DNA from: Sphingomonas paucimobilis
Lineage (GTDB): Bacteria; Pseudomonadota; Alphaproteobacteria; Sphingomonadales; Sphingomonadaceae
Direction of reading: 5' to 3'
Length of the DNA: 14,634 nt
Assembly: GCA_945860425.1 (NCBI GenBank)
Contig: CAMAQU010000018.1
Location: 1-14,634 of the forward strand
Of the stretch, positions 6,548 through 12,940 are shown piece by piece; position 1 is the stretch's first letter; each line of letters opens with the position of its first letter. The translations under genes were made by a program, and so were the position numbers. The notes beneath the pieces were generated by a model. That model did not search any database, was not told the origin of the DNA, and saw nothing but the letters and a program-made list of their open reading frames with translations.

Positions 6548-7351
6548 TTAGTCCGCGAAGTTTGGCTTGCGCTTCTGCATCTCAGCCATGACGGCTTCCA
6601 TCTGATTGGGTTTGCGGATGACCTTGATCTGCTCATCGCTTTCGGCCTGAAGCAGGTCTGCATCGGTCGCAGCGGCCATCATATTGCACAGCCGCTTTGC
6701 CCCGCGAATGGCATGCGGGTTTTTATTGGCAATCACCCGCGCCAATTCCATCGCCTTGGCATGGGGATCGTCTGAGACATGGGTGGCAAAACCCATCTCC
6801 TTGGCTTCGACACCGTTAAATTCGCGGTTGGTGTAAATCATCTCCCGCAGGACATCGTCCTTCACCTGCGTGCGCCAGAGCGGCATGCCGGCCACATCGG
6901 GCACAAGGCCCCATTTCATTTCCATGATGGCGATCCGCGTTGCCGGGTGCACAATGCGAATGTCCGCCGCCGCCATAATCTGGCTACCCGCACCAAAGGC
7001 GACGCCGTGCACCGCCGCGATCACGGGCACAGGGAGTTCGCGCCAGCCCCAAGCGGCATATTGGGCATTATTGGCGATGCCATGCGTGCGTTCTGCCAGC
7101 GATCCGCCTGCACTGCTGGCACCGGGCGTGCGATCCGATTGCATGCTCGCAAGATCAAGCCCGGCACAAAAGGCCCGCCCCTCGCCGGACAGGACCACAA
7201 CGCGCAGACCGTCCATGGCTTTCAGCGTCTCAACGGCGTCAACCAAGGCGGCCCATTGGGCCGTATCGAGCGCATTCATCTTGTCCACGCGGGTCATGCG
7301 GACATCAGCAATGCCATCTTCCAGCATGGTGATTGAAAGACGGTCGTTCAT
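6548..7351 (-). CDS. Crotonase-family enoyl-CoA hydratase/isomerase
   Basis: A 267-residue crotonase. The oxyanion-hole segments are GRAFCAGLDL (58-67) and HGVAFGAGSQ (115-124). In classical enoyl-CoA hydratase two Glu act; here the first position is Gln124 (GSQIMA), the second is kept as Glu144 (MEMKWG), and an Asp sits at 152 (GLVPDVAG). With only one of the hydratase Glu pair, the protein could be a Delta3-Delta2 or dienoyl-CoA isomerase-type enzyme, or a hydratase with a different mechanism. Its ATG overlaps the stop of the DsbA-like gene by 4 bp (ATGA), so it is translationally coupled as the third gene of the acyl-CoA synthetase operon. Involvement in CoA-ester catabolism is well supported; the reaction type is not. 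Confidence 0.88.
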   Translation of the reverse strand: MNDRLSITMLEDGIADVRMTRVDKMNALDTAQWAALVDAVETLKAMDGLRVVVLSGEGRAFCAGLDLASMQSDRTPGASSAGGSLAERTHGIANNAQYAAWGWRELPVPVIAAVHGVAFGAGSQIMAAADIRIVHPATRIAIMEMKWGLVPDVAGMPLWRTQVKDDVLREMIYTNREFNGVEAKEMGFATHVSDDPHAKAMELARVIANKNPHAIRGAKRLCNMMAAATDADLLQAESDEQIKVIRKPNQMEAVMAEMQKRKPNFAD

Positions 7352-7968
7352 GGCCTTTTTCCTTTGAGTGCAAATTCGACCAGCGGCAGCTGATCATTGC
7401 CAAAATACATGTCGGTTTGATCAACAAATATGGTTGGTGATCCATAGCCGCCCCTGGCGACCAATTCATCTGTATTCGCCCGAAGCCGCAGCTTATTGGC
7501 ATCGGTGACGGATGCCTGTGCAATGGCCACCCCATCCAGCCCCGCTGCATTGGCGACCACGATCAGCACATCTGGATCGTCGAGATTTTCCTGCCGCCCA
7601 AAATAACTTTCAAATGCTGCCTCCACAAAGCGACGCAAGGCGGGCTGATCATCCTCCAGCGCGCAGGCCATACGCATGACATTCACGCTTTTGGCCGGGT
7701 GATGAACGGACGGGAAGTTCATCGTCACCCCCGCCAGCGCCGCCCAATCGGCCAAGACCTTCCAGCTGTGCTGAAGCCGCCTGCTGCCCGCATCCTCACG
7801 CGCGGCATAGACCGCTGGGTTCACCGCATTAAACACCCCGCCGACCAGAATTGGGCGCAGAATAACGCCCTCCCCGGTCCGCTCCAGCAGGGGCCAGAGA
7901 TTGGCAAAGGCCAGTCGCGTCCATGGGCTGGACAGATCAAAAAAGAAGTCGACGCGCGGGACGGTCAC
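7348..7968 (-). CDS. 2-hydroxychromene-2-carboxylate isomerase-like DsbA/kappa-GST family protein
   Basis: The DsbA-like thioredoxin fold begins with VDFFFDLSSPWTRLA. The Ser before Pro (Ser14 from the GTG start) matches the glutathione-activating Ser of naphthalene-pathway HCCA isomerase (NahD). YGSPTIFV carries the cis-Pro, and YFGNDQLPLVE is the family C-terminus. HCCA isomerase homologues use glutathione as cofactor for cis-trans isomerisations. The GTG at 7968 is preferred over an upstream start at 7986: it overlaps the ligase stop by 4 bp (GTGA), has AAGGTG at 5-nt spacing, and gives the usual N-terminus. A 206-residue cytosolic protein of normal family length. Lying between a ligase and a crotonase, it probably acts on a CoA or ring-derived intermediate rather than on naphthalene; this is inference. 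Confidence 0.85.
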   Translation of the reverse strand: MTVPRVDFFFDLSSPWTRLAFANLWPLLERTGEGVILRPILVGGVFNAVNPAVYAAREDAGSRRLQHSWKVLADWAALAGVTMNFPSVHHPAKSVNVMRMACALEDDQPALRRFVEAAFESYFGRQENLDDPDVLIVVANAAGLDGVAIAQASVTDANKLRLRANTDELVARGGYGSPTIFVDQTDMYFGNDQLPLVEFALKGKRP

Positions 7969-9506
7969 TTCTTCACCTTCTCCCAATATTGATCGCGCAG
8001 CAGCCGCTTATAAAGCTTGCCAGTATCGTGGCGCGGCAGTTCGGCAAGAAAGTCGATCCGCCTTGGGATTTTGACGCCCGATAGTTTGTCCCGCGCATAA
8101 TCGGTGAGTTCGGCGCGCAGGGCATCATTGGCATGGACCATGTCGATCGGCTGAACAACGGCGATGACTTCCTCTCCCATTTCCTCATGCGGGCCACCGA
8201 TAACGGCAACATCCTGAACCTTGGGGTGCGTCACCAGATGGTTTTCAATTTCCTGCGGGTAGATATTCACCCCGCCGGAAATGATCATGAAGCTCTTGCG
8301 GTCGGTGAGGAACACAAAACCATCCTCATCCATCCAGCCCACATCCCCTAAGGTTGACCAGCCTTTGGAGTTGCGGCTCGACTGCGTCTTTTCCGCATCG
8401 CCATGATATTCAAAAACAGTTTCGCTTTCGAAAAAGACTGTGCCTTCGCTGCGCGCGGGCAACTCCGTCTCATTATCCTCCGCCATAACATGGGCAATGC
8501 CGGTTACGGCCTTGCCGACCGAGCCAGCGCCTTCCTTATCCGCAAGGCGCAGCCAATCTGCTGAGCCAATATAGGTAAAGCCATTGCCTTCGGAGCCGGC
8601 ATAATATTCCTCAAGAACCGGGCCCCACCAATTGATCATGGCGCGCTTAACCAGCATCGGGCATGGCGCTGCGGCATGGATCGCACAATTCAGGGTCGAC
8701 AGATTATATTTGTGGCGCGCCTCTTCGGGGAGCTTGAGCATACGCACGAAATGGGTGGGCACCCATTGGCTGCACGTCACCTTATACTTCTCAATCGCGG
8801 CCAGCGCGGCCTCGGCATCAAATTTCTTCATGATGACAACGGTGCCGCCAATCTTATGCACAGTCATCGACCAGCGCAGGGGCGCTGCGTGATAGAGCGG
8901 CGCTGGCGAGAGATAGATGCTGTCCGGCGTAAAGCGGAACAAGCCCATGGCCAGCATCACAAGGCTATTGGACTGATTAATGACAGGATCTTCGGGCAGC
9001 GGAATCCTCACGCCTTTGGGCCGTCCGGTCGTGCCTGAAGAATAGAGCATGTCGACCCCGGCCCGTTCATCCGCGATCGGCGTTTTGGGCAGGGGCGCCA
9101 GCGCCTCTTCCAAAGATCCATAACCTGGAACCGCGCCGCCAAGCGCATAACGCTTCACCTGAGTGGTCAGCTTTGCCGCCGCCCCAGCAAGGCCGGCGGA
9201 GATGATGAACAGCTTCGCGCCCGAATTTTCCAGAATATAGTCGGTCTCATCGGCCGTCAGGCGCGATGAGATGCAGACATAGCGCAAGCCCGCTCGCTGC
9301 GCGCCCCAAGTGAGGTTGTAATAATCGGGGGTGTTTTCCAGCATGAAGGCGACAACGTCATCATGACCAAGGCCGTGCTGGCGGAAGAGGTGCGCCACCT
9401 GATTAGAGGCCTCATCCAATTGCCGATAGGTGCGCGTCTCACCTGTTTCCGCAACGATGATGGCTGGTTTATCAGGCGTGGTCTTTGCATGGATGAAGGG
9501 ATGCAT
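7965..9506 (-). CDS. Acyl-CoA synthetase (AMP-binding, ANL superfamily)
   Basis: A 513-residue ligase that activates a carboxylic acid with ATP to an acyl-AMP and then the CoA ester, opening the pathway encoded by its neighbours. Seen in order: P-loop YSSGTTGRPKG (about 155-165), the YYAGSEG adenine block, GWSTLGDVGWMDEDGFVFLTDR, the SGGVNIYPQEIE hinge, and DTGKLYKR with the C-terminal catalytic Lys. The ATG at 9506 (MHPFIHAKTTPDKPAI) matches the common start of this family; an upstream TTG at 9518 sits directly against the AGAGGA ribosome site and is unlikely. First gene of a three-gene operon with 4-bp overlaps. The substrate (fatty, branched, aromatic or steroid acid) cannot be read from the sequence. 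The promoter faces the divergent thioesterases and carries an ACGT-type palindrome. Confidence 0.93.
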   Translation of the reverse strand: MHPFIHAKTTPDKPAIIVAETGETRTYRQLDEASNQVAHLFRQHGLGHDDVVAFMLENTPDYYNLTWGAQRAGLRYVCISSRLTADETDYILENSGAKLFIISAGLAGAAAKLTTQVKRYALGGAVPGYGSLEEALAPLPKTPIADERAGVDMLYSSGTTGRPKGVRIPLPEDPVINQSNSLVMLAMGLFRFTPDSIYLSPAPLYHAAPLRWSMTVHKIGGTVVIMKKFDAEAALAAIEKYKVTCSQWVPTHFVRMLKLPEEARHKYNLSTLNCAIHAAAPCPMLVKRAMINWWGPVLEEYYAGSEGNGFTYIGSADWLRLADKEGAGSVGKAVTGIAHVMAEDNETELPARSEGTVFFESETVFEYHGDAEKTQSSRNSKGWSTLGDVGWMDEDGFVFLTDRKSFMIISGGVNIYPQEIENHLVTHPKVQDVAVIGGPHEEMGEEVIAVVQPIDMVHANDALRAELTDYARDKLSGVKIPRRIDFLAELPRHDTGKLYKRLLRDQYWEKVKK

Positions 9507-9548
9507 GTGAAGGGTCAATCCTCTCTTACGCTGCGCGATTCTTCGAAC

Positions 9549-9564
9549 TTGACGTTAACGTTAG
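9549..9564. promoter_or_regulatory. Candidate LiuR-like operator, copy 2
   Basis: TTGACGTTAACGTTAG in the 125-bp gap between the synthetase (minus) and thioesterase (plus) starts. The central ACGTTAACGT (9552-9561) is a perfect palindrome. It shares the ACGT-NN-ACGT plan with the element at 4002-4017. It would serve as an operator for both divergent units. A third, weak relative (11 of 16 positions by hand) lies at 14149-14164 in the dehydrogenase promoter. Confidence 0.5.
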
Positions 9565-9631
9565 CGCGCAAATCCGGCCTGATCCAGCACCCATGATTGC
9601 GGGGGCGATAAAGGCGCGGTAAGCAGAACAT

Positions 9632-10069
9632 ATGAGTGACGAACAGTTTGAATTCGATCCCGCCCGGCTAATCCGAACAATGGCGAAAAACGGCCATAAT
9701 CTGCTTATTGGCACGCAATATCACGCGCATGGCGATGGCTGGTGTGAACTGGCTTTGCCCTATAGCGAAGCGCTGGTGACGGATACCGCATCGGGCATTT
9801 TGGCATCCGGGCCAATCTTTACCCTAATGGATATGGCGACCAGCCTGTCCATTTGGTTGAAGACCGGGATATTCCAGCCACAGGCAACGCTTGATTTAAG
9901 GATTGATTATCTGCGCCCCGCCAAGCCCGGCCAGACAGTGATAGGGCATGGTGAATGCTATCATGTCACACGCTCTATCGCGTTCATTCGCGGCCACGCC
10001 CATGATGGTGATCCTGACAAGCCGATTGCGCATGTCGCAGGCACCTATTTTTTCACGGCAAGCTCATGA
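9632..10069 (+). CDS. PaaI-type hotdog thioesterase, first of a pair
   Basis: A 145-residue hotdog thioesterase. The active-site helix reads LASGPIFTLMDMA with Asp67 at the catalytic acid position. The usual HGG of PaaI is replaced by Ala58-Ser59-Gly60, matching the SGP subgroup of the family. Predicted acyl-CoA hydrolase, perhaps recycling CoA from dead-end thioesters. It overlaps the next thioesterase by 4 bp (ATGA), so the two are coupled. Divergent from the acyl-CoA synthetase and likely under the same promoter control. The Shine-Dalgarno before the ATG is weak. Confidence 0.83.
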   Translation: MSDEQFEFDPARLIRTMAKNGHNLLIGTQYHAHGDGWCELALPYSEALVTDTASGILASGPIFTLMDMATSLSIWLKTGIFQPQATLDLRIDYLRPAKPGQTVIGHGECYHVTRSIAFIRGHAHDGDPDKPIAHVAGTYFFTASS

Positions 10070-10461
10070 CAACGATTTTTTCTCCCTATGCACAATCGAT
10101 GGGCTTCACCTCTGAGCGCGATGGCGACGGGCGGCTTGTTATCTCTATGCCCTTTGGGGATGGCGTGCGCGGCCGGCCTGGGTTCGTGCATGGCGGCGCG
10201 CTGGCGGGGCTTTTGGAAACCGTGGCCTATCTTACGCTCGCCGATGCACTCGGTGAGGATGATAAGCCTTTGTTGAAGCCGGTGAATATGACCGCAACCT
10301 ATATGCGTGGCGCGGTAGAATCCACGACCCAGGCCCGCGCGACGATTGAGCGACTGGGCAAAAGAATTGCGAATATTGAGGCTGTGGCTTGGCAGGAAGA
10401 CCCGGATAAGCCGGTTGCCATCGCGCAAATTAATGTGATGCTGGATCGGAGCGGGCGCTAA
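10066..10461 (+). CDS. PaaI-type hotdog thioesterase, second of a pair
   Basis: A 131-residue hotdog thioesterase carrying the canonical GFVHGGALAGLLE (His42-Gly-Gly, Glu51 at the acid position, where many relatives have Asp). Translationally coupled to the gene before it. The two differ in a complementary way: this one keeps HGG with Glu, the partner has ASG with Asp. Hotdog sites form at dimer interfaces, so a heteromer is possible but not shown. A 10-bp hairpin surrounds its stop codon. Confidence 0.85.
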   Translation: MTTIFSPYAQSMGFTSERDGDGRLVISMPFGDGVRGRPGFVHGGALAGLLETVAYLTLADALGEDDKPLLKPVNMTATYMRGAVESTTQARATIERLGKRIANIEAVAWQEDPDKPVAIAQINVMLDRSGR

Positions 10462-10472
10462 ACCCGCTCCGA
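10446..10472. terminator. Strong hairpin over the thioesterase stop codon, between convergent units
   Basis: TCGGAGCGGG (10446-10455) and CCCGCTCCGA (10463-10472) form a perfect 10-bp stem with a 7-nt loop that contains the TAA stop (10459-10461). The minus-strand unit ends at 10489. The T-tract is poor on both strands, so it may end transcription only partly or block 3' exonucleases. Confidence 0.6.
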
Positions 10473-10488
10473 CCAAGATTTGGCTTGA

Positions 10489-10845
10489 TTAGGCCTTTGA
10501 CCAACCGTTGCGCGCCCAAAGCAGGATTGCAACGCTGACCGCCTCAACAACCATGGGCGGGATCGCCCCGGGTGCAGACCCTTCGAGAATGAGGGTCATG
10601 GCTCTCCCCAGCAAGGCTAAGCCCAAAAGCAGAGCTGCAGCGGCGGCCGCCCCGCCGGACTGCTTCCAACTGGCATAGCCACAGAAAATCCCAACACTCA
10701 AAAAGAAGGCCCCGAAATCGGCTCTGATGCTGGCATTGCCCAAAACGCCCGCAGCCTTGATCTGGAACTGCGCGGTTTGCGCATCAATCTGAAACCAAAA
10801 CAAAAGGCCCATTGCGAAAAAGAATGCGGCCATGAGGCCAACCAA
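10489..10845 (-). CDS. Small four-helix inner-membrane protein, DUF4345-like
   Basis: At least 118 residues with four hydrophobic segments (about 1-18, 43-59, 66-87, 95-110). The blocks RADFGAFFLSVGIF and LLGRAMTLILEGSAPG recall the DUF4345 family, whose function is unknown. The start is unclear: the only canonical in-frame starts after the preceding stop are TTG at 10845 and ATG at 10833, but the best Shine-Dalgarno (AGAGG near 10876) is 7 nt from an in-frame ATC at 10863, and the coding-like sequence IRVARI continues upstream. Last gene of the minus operon headed by the dehydrogenases, 44 bp or less after the SDR. No catabolic role can be assigned. Confidence 0.7.
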   Translation of the reverse strand: MVGLMAAFFFAMGLLFWFQIDAQTAQFQIKAAGVLGNASIRADFGAFFLSVGIFCGYASWKQSGGAAAAAALLLGLALLGRAMTLILEGSAPGAIPPMVVEAVSVAILLWARNGWSKA

Positions 10846-10889
10846 TATCCGTGCAACCCTGATAAACTCCCCTCTCTTTTAATTCTTAC

Positions 10890-11681
10890 TTAAGCGTCGA
10901 TACTGGGCGATCCGATATTGGCATGTGCCACACCGCCATCGACAGTGATTGTATCGCCCACGACATAATTCCCGGCATTGCTGGCCAGATAAATGGCGGC
11001 CGCCGCCATATCTTCGGCCCCGCCAATGCGATGATTGGGAATGTTACGGGCGACGGCATCGCCATGATCGCGCGCGGCGCGGTTCATGTCGGACGCAAAG
11101 GCCCCCGGTGCAATGGCCGTCACGTTGATCTGATCTTGGATCAGCCGCGCCGCCATCCGCTTTGTGAGATAGAGGATCGCCGCCTTGGATGCGTGATAGC
11201 TATAGGTTTCCCAAGGGTTCAGGCGGATGCCGTCAATCGACCCGATATTGATGACCTTGGCCGGTTGCGCCTGCGACGCGGCGGCCTTGAGTTGGGGATA
11301 TAGGGCCTGCGTCAAGAAGAATGGGCCTTTGACGTTCAGGTCCATGACCTTGTCCCAACCCACTTCGGGGAAATCCTCAAATGGCCCGCCCCAAGCGGCC
11401 CCTGCGTTATTGACGAGAATGTCCAACTTCTCTTCGCGCGCGGCAAAAGCCGCGGCCAGAGCCTTGCAGCCCTCCACCGATGAGACATCCATGGGAAGCG
11501 CAATGCAATTGAGACCAAGCTCCTCAGCAGTTTGTGCACAGGCATCTGCTTTGCGCGACGAAATATAGACCTTTGCCCCTTGGGCAATGAAGCCTTCGGC
11601 AATGTGACGACCTAAGTTCTTTGATCCGCCAGTGACAAGCGCGACGCGCCCTTCAAGGCTAAACAGCTTTGTAATGTCCAT
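10890..11681 (-). CDS. SDR oxidoreductase, RhlG-like ketoacyl reductase type
   Basis: A 263-residue short-chain dehydrogenase starting MDITKLFSLEGRVALVTGG. Seen: cofactor motif TGGSKNLG near 17-24, SSRK after the second strand (Arg favours NADP(H)), NNAG, catalytic Ser148 (INIGSIDG), Tyr162 and Lys166 (YHASK), and the C-terminal TVDGG. The layout resembles RhlG, a 3-oxoacyl reductase; the physiological substrate here is unknown. The ATG at 11681 is 2 bp after the stop of the dehydrogenase gene, so the two are coupled. An upstream TTG at 11687 is unlikely. In context it may reduce or oxidise a keto/hydroxy CoA intermediate. Confidence 0.87.
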   Translation of the reverse strand: MDITKLFSLEGRVALVTGGSKNLGRHIAEGFIAQGAKVYISSRKADACAQTAEELGLNCIALPMDVSSVEGCKALAAAFAAREEKLDILVNNAGAAWGGPFEDFPEVGWDKVMDLNVKGPFFLTQALYPQLKAAASQAQPAKVINIGSIDGIRLNPWETYSYHASKAAILYLTKRMAARLIQDQINVTAIAPGAFASDMNRAARDHGDAVARNIPNHRIGGAEDMAAAAIYLASNAGNYVVGDTITVDGGVAHANIGSPSIDA

Positions 11682-11683
11682 AA

Positions 11684-12823
11684 TCAATATCCATTCATGC
11701 GGGCCACACGGTCTGCGTGGAAATGGGTGTCGCCGAAAAATTCGGCCAAGGCGCGGTCGCGCTTCATGTAAAGGCCAATGTCATATTCATCGGTCATGCC
11801 GATGCCGCCATGCATCTGTACGCCTTCGCGCACAGACAGGTTGCACGCCAGACCCGATTTCACCTTGGCAGCTGCCACGAACAATTCGGCGCGTGGATCC
11901 TCATCATCCATCAGATGCTGGGCCTTGAGCACAATCGAGCGCGCGCCTTCCATTTCTCCATAGAGATGCGCAGCCCGGTGTTGGAGCGCCTGAAACTCCC
12001 CAATCAACTGGCCAAATTGCTTGCGCTGCTTAAGGTAGGTGAAGGTCATCTCCATCGCCCCGCCGCCAACGCCGACCATTTCGGCCGCCGCCCCAATGCG
12101 CCCAGCATCGAGCAAGCGGGTGAGCGGGCCCCAGCCGCCATCGACATCGCCGATAACAGCATCTGCCGTCACTTCGACATTCTCCAGCGTCACCCGCGCG
12201 GCCAATTGGCTATCGACCAGCCGATCGGCCACAAGCGACAGCCCGGCTGCATCGCGGGGAACCGCAAACAGGGTGATCCCCTGCTCGTCGCCCGCAGCAC
12301 CCGCTGTCCGCGCCGAGACAATCAGCATGTCGGCGACATGGCCGTGAACAACAAATTGCTTTTTGCCAGACAGGCGAAAACCATTACCCGACCGCTCGGC
12401 CACCAGCGCGGTCGACGCCGGGCGATGCTTTGCGCCTTCGTCAATGGCAAGGCCGATCACCGCATCGCCAGACACGATGCGCGGGAACCATTCTTGCCGC
12501 AAATGCGCGCCCGCGCCTTTTAAGGCTTCGACCGCGGCCACAGCCGTTGTCAGGAATGGCGATGGGGTGAGATTGCGGCCGATTTCTTCGAGCACAATCC
12601 CGGCTTCGACATGGCCCATGCCAAGACCGCCATCCGATTCCGGCACGAGAATGCCGGTAAAGCCCATTTCGGCAAACTGCTTCCAAAGATCACGGGCAAA
12701 GCCGATCTGATCATTGGTATCGCGCAGGGCGCGCAGATGTTTGACCGGGGCTGTTTCGGCAAGGAACGGCGCAACCGTGTCCTTGAGCATCGCCTGATCT
12801 TCTGTGTGGTAAAGTCCCATCAT
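11684..12823 (-). CDS. Acyl-CoA dehydrogenase, small subunit-like, lacking catalytic Glu
   Basis: A 379-residue acyl-CoA dehydrogenase fold. FAD-related motifs are kept: RKQFGQ (267-272) and QMHGGIGMT (336-344). Both known positions of the catalytic base look changed: the helix-G site reads LDAGRIG (Gly instead of Glu), and the C-terminal YEG site reads FFGDT (Gly/Asp instead of Glu-Gly). In steroid-degrading actinobacteria, dehydrogenases of this kind pair with a catalytic partner as alpha2-beta2 heterotetramers (ChsE1-ChsE2 type). The partner here would be the product of the gene at 12941-14101. Two ATGs stand in tandem (12823 and 12820); the second has the better spacing from AGGA. It follows the partner after a 117-bp gap filled by an inverted repeat. 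Confidence 0.9.
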   Translation of the reverse strand: MMGLYHTEDQAMLKDTVAPFLAETAPVKHLRALRDTNDQIGFARDLWKQFAEMGFTGILVPESDGGLGMGHVEAGIVLEEIGRNLTPSPFLTTAVAAVEALKGAGAHLRQEWFPRIVSGDAVIGLAIDEGAKHRPASTALVAERSGNGFRLSGKKQFVVHGHVADMLIVSARTAGAAGDEQGITLFAVPRDAAGLSLVADRLVDSQLAARVTLENVEVTADAVIGDVDGGWGPLTRLLDAGRIGAAAEMVGVGGGAMEMTFTYLKQRKQFGQLIGEFQALQHRAAHLYGEMEGARSIVLKAQHLMDDEDPRAELFVAAAKVKSGLACNLSVREGVQMHGGIGMTDEYDIGLYMKRDRALAEFFGDTHFHADRVARMNGY

Positions 12824-12835
12824 CTTGTCCTATTT

Positions 12836-12932
12836 GCCCCTCCCCTTCAGGGGAGGGTTGGGGTGGGGATTTCGAAAGCTTGGATCGGGTGGGTCGACCC
12901 CACCCCCGTCCCCTCCCCTGAAGGGGAGGGGC
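12836..12932. repeat. REP-type inverted repeat doublet inside the dehydrogenase operon
   Basis: Two GC-rich palindromes, each able to fold alone (left 12838-12857, CCCTCCCCT-TC-AGGGGAGGG; right 12910-12931, ten-base arms around GA), face each other across about 52 bp. The whole element also folds as a long stem, with further pairing of the GGGGTGGGG and CCCCACCCC runs. Such doublets match the plan of REPIN/BIME elements, which often lie between genes. It stands between two co-directional dehydrogenase genes, where it could attenuate transcription or stabilise the upstream mRNA. No T-tract follows on the operon strand. Confidence 0.8.
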
Positions 12933-12940
12933 TCTTTTCG

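Noticed and set aside
11717..12523. 268-codon plus-strand ORF opposite the second dehydrogenase
   Set aside because: Low-complexity His/Arg/Ala-rich shadow of a well-supported gene; no start context or domain.
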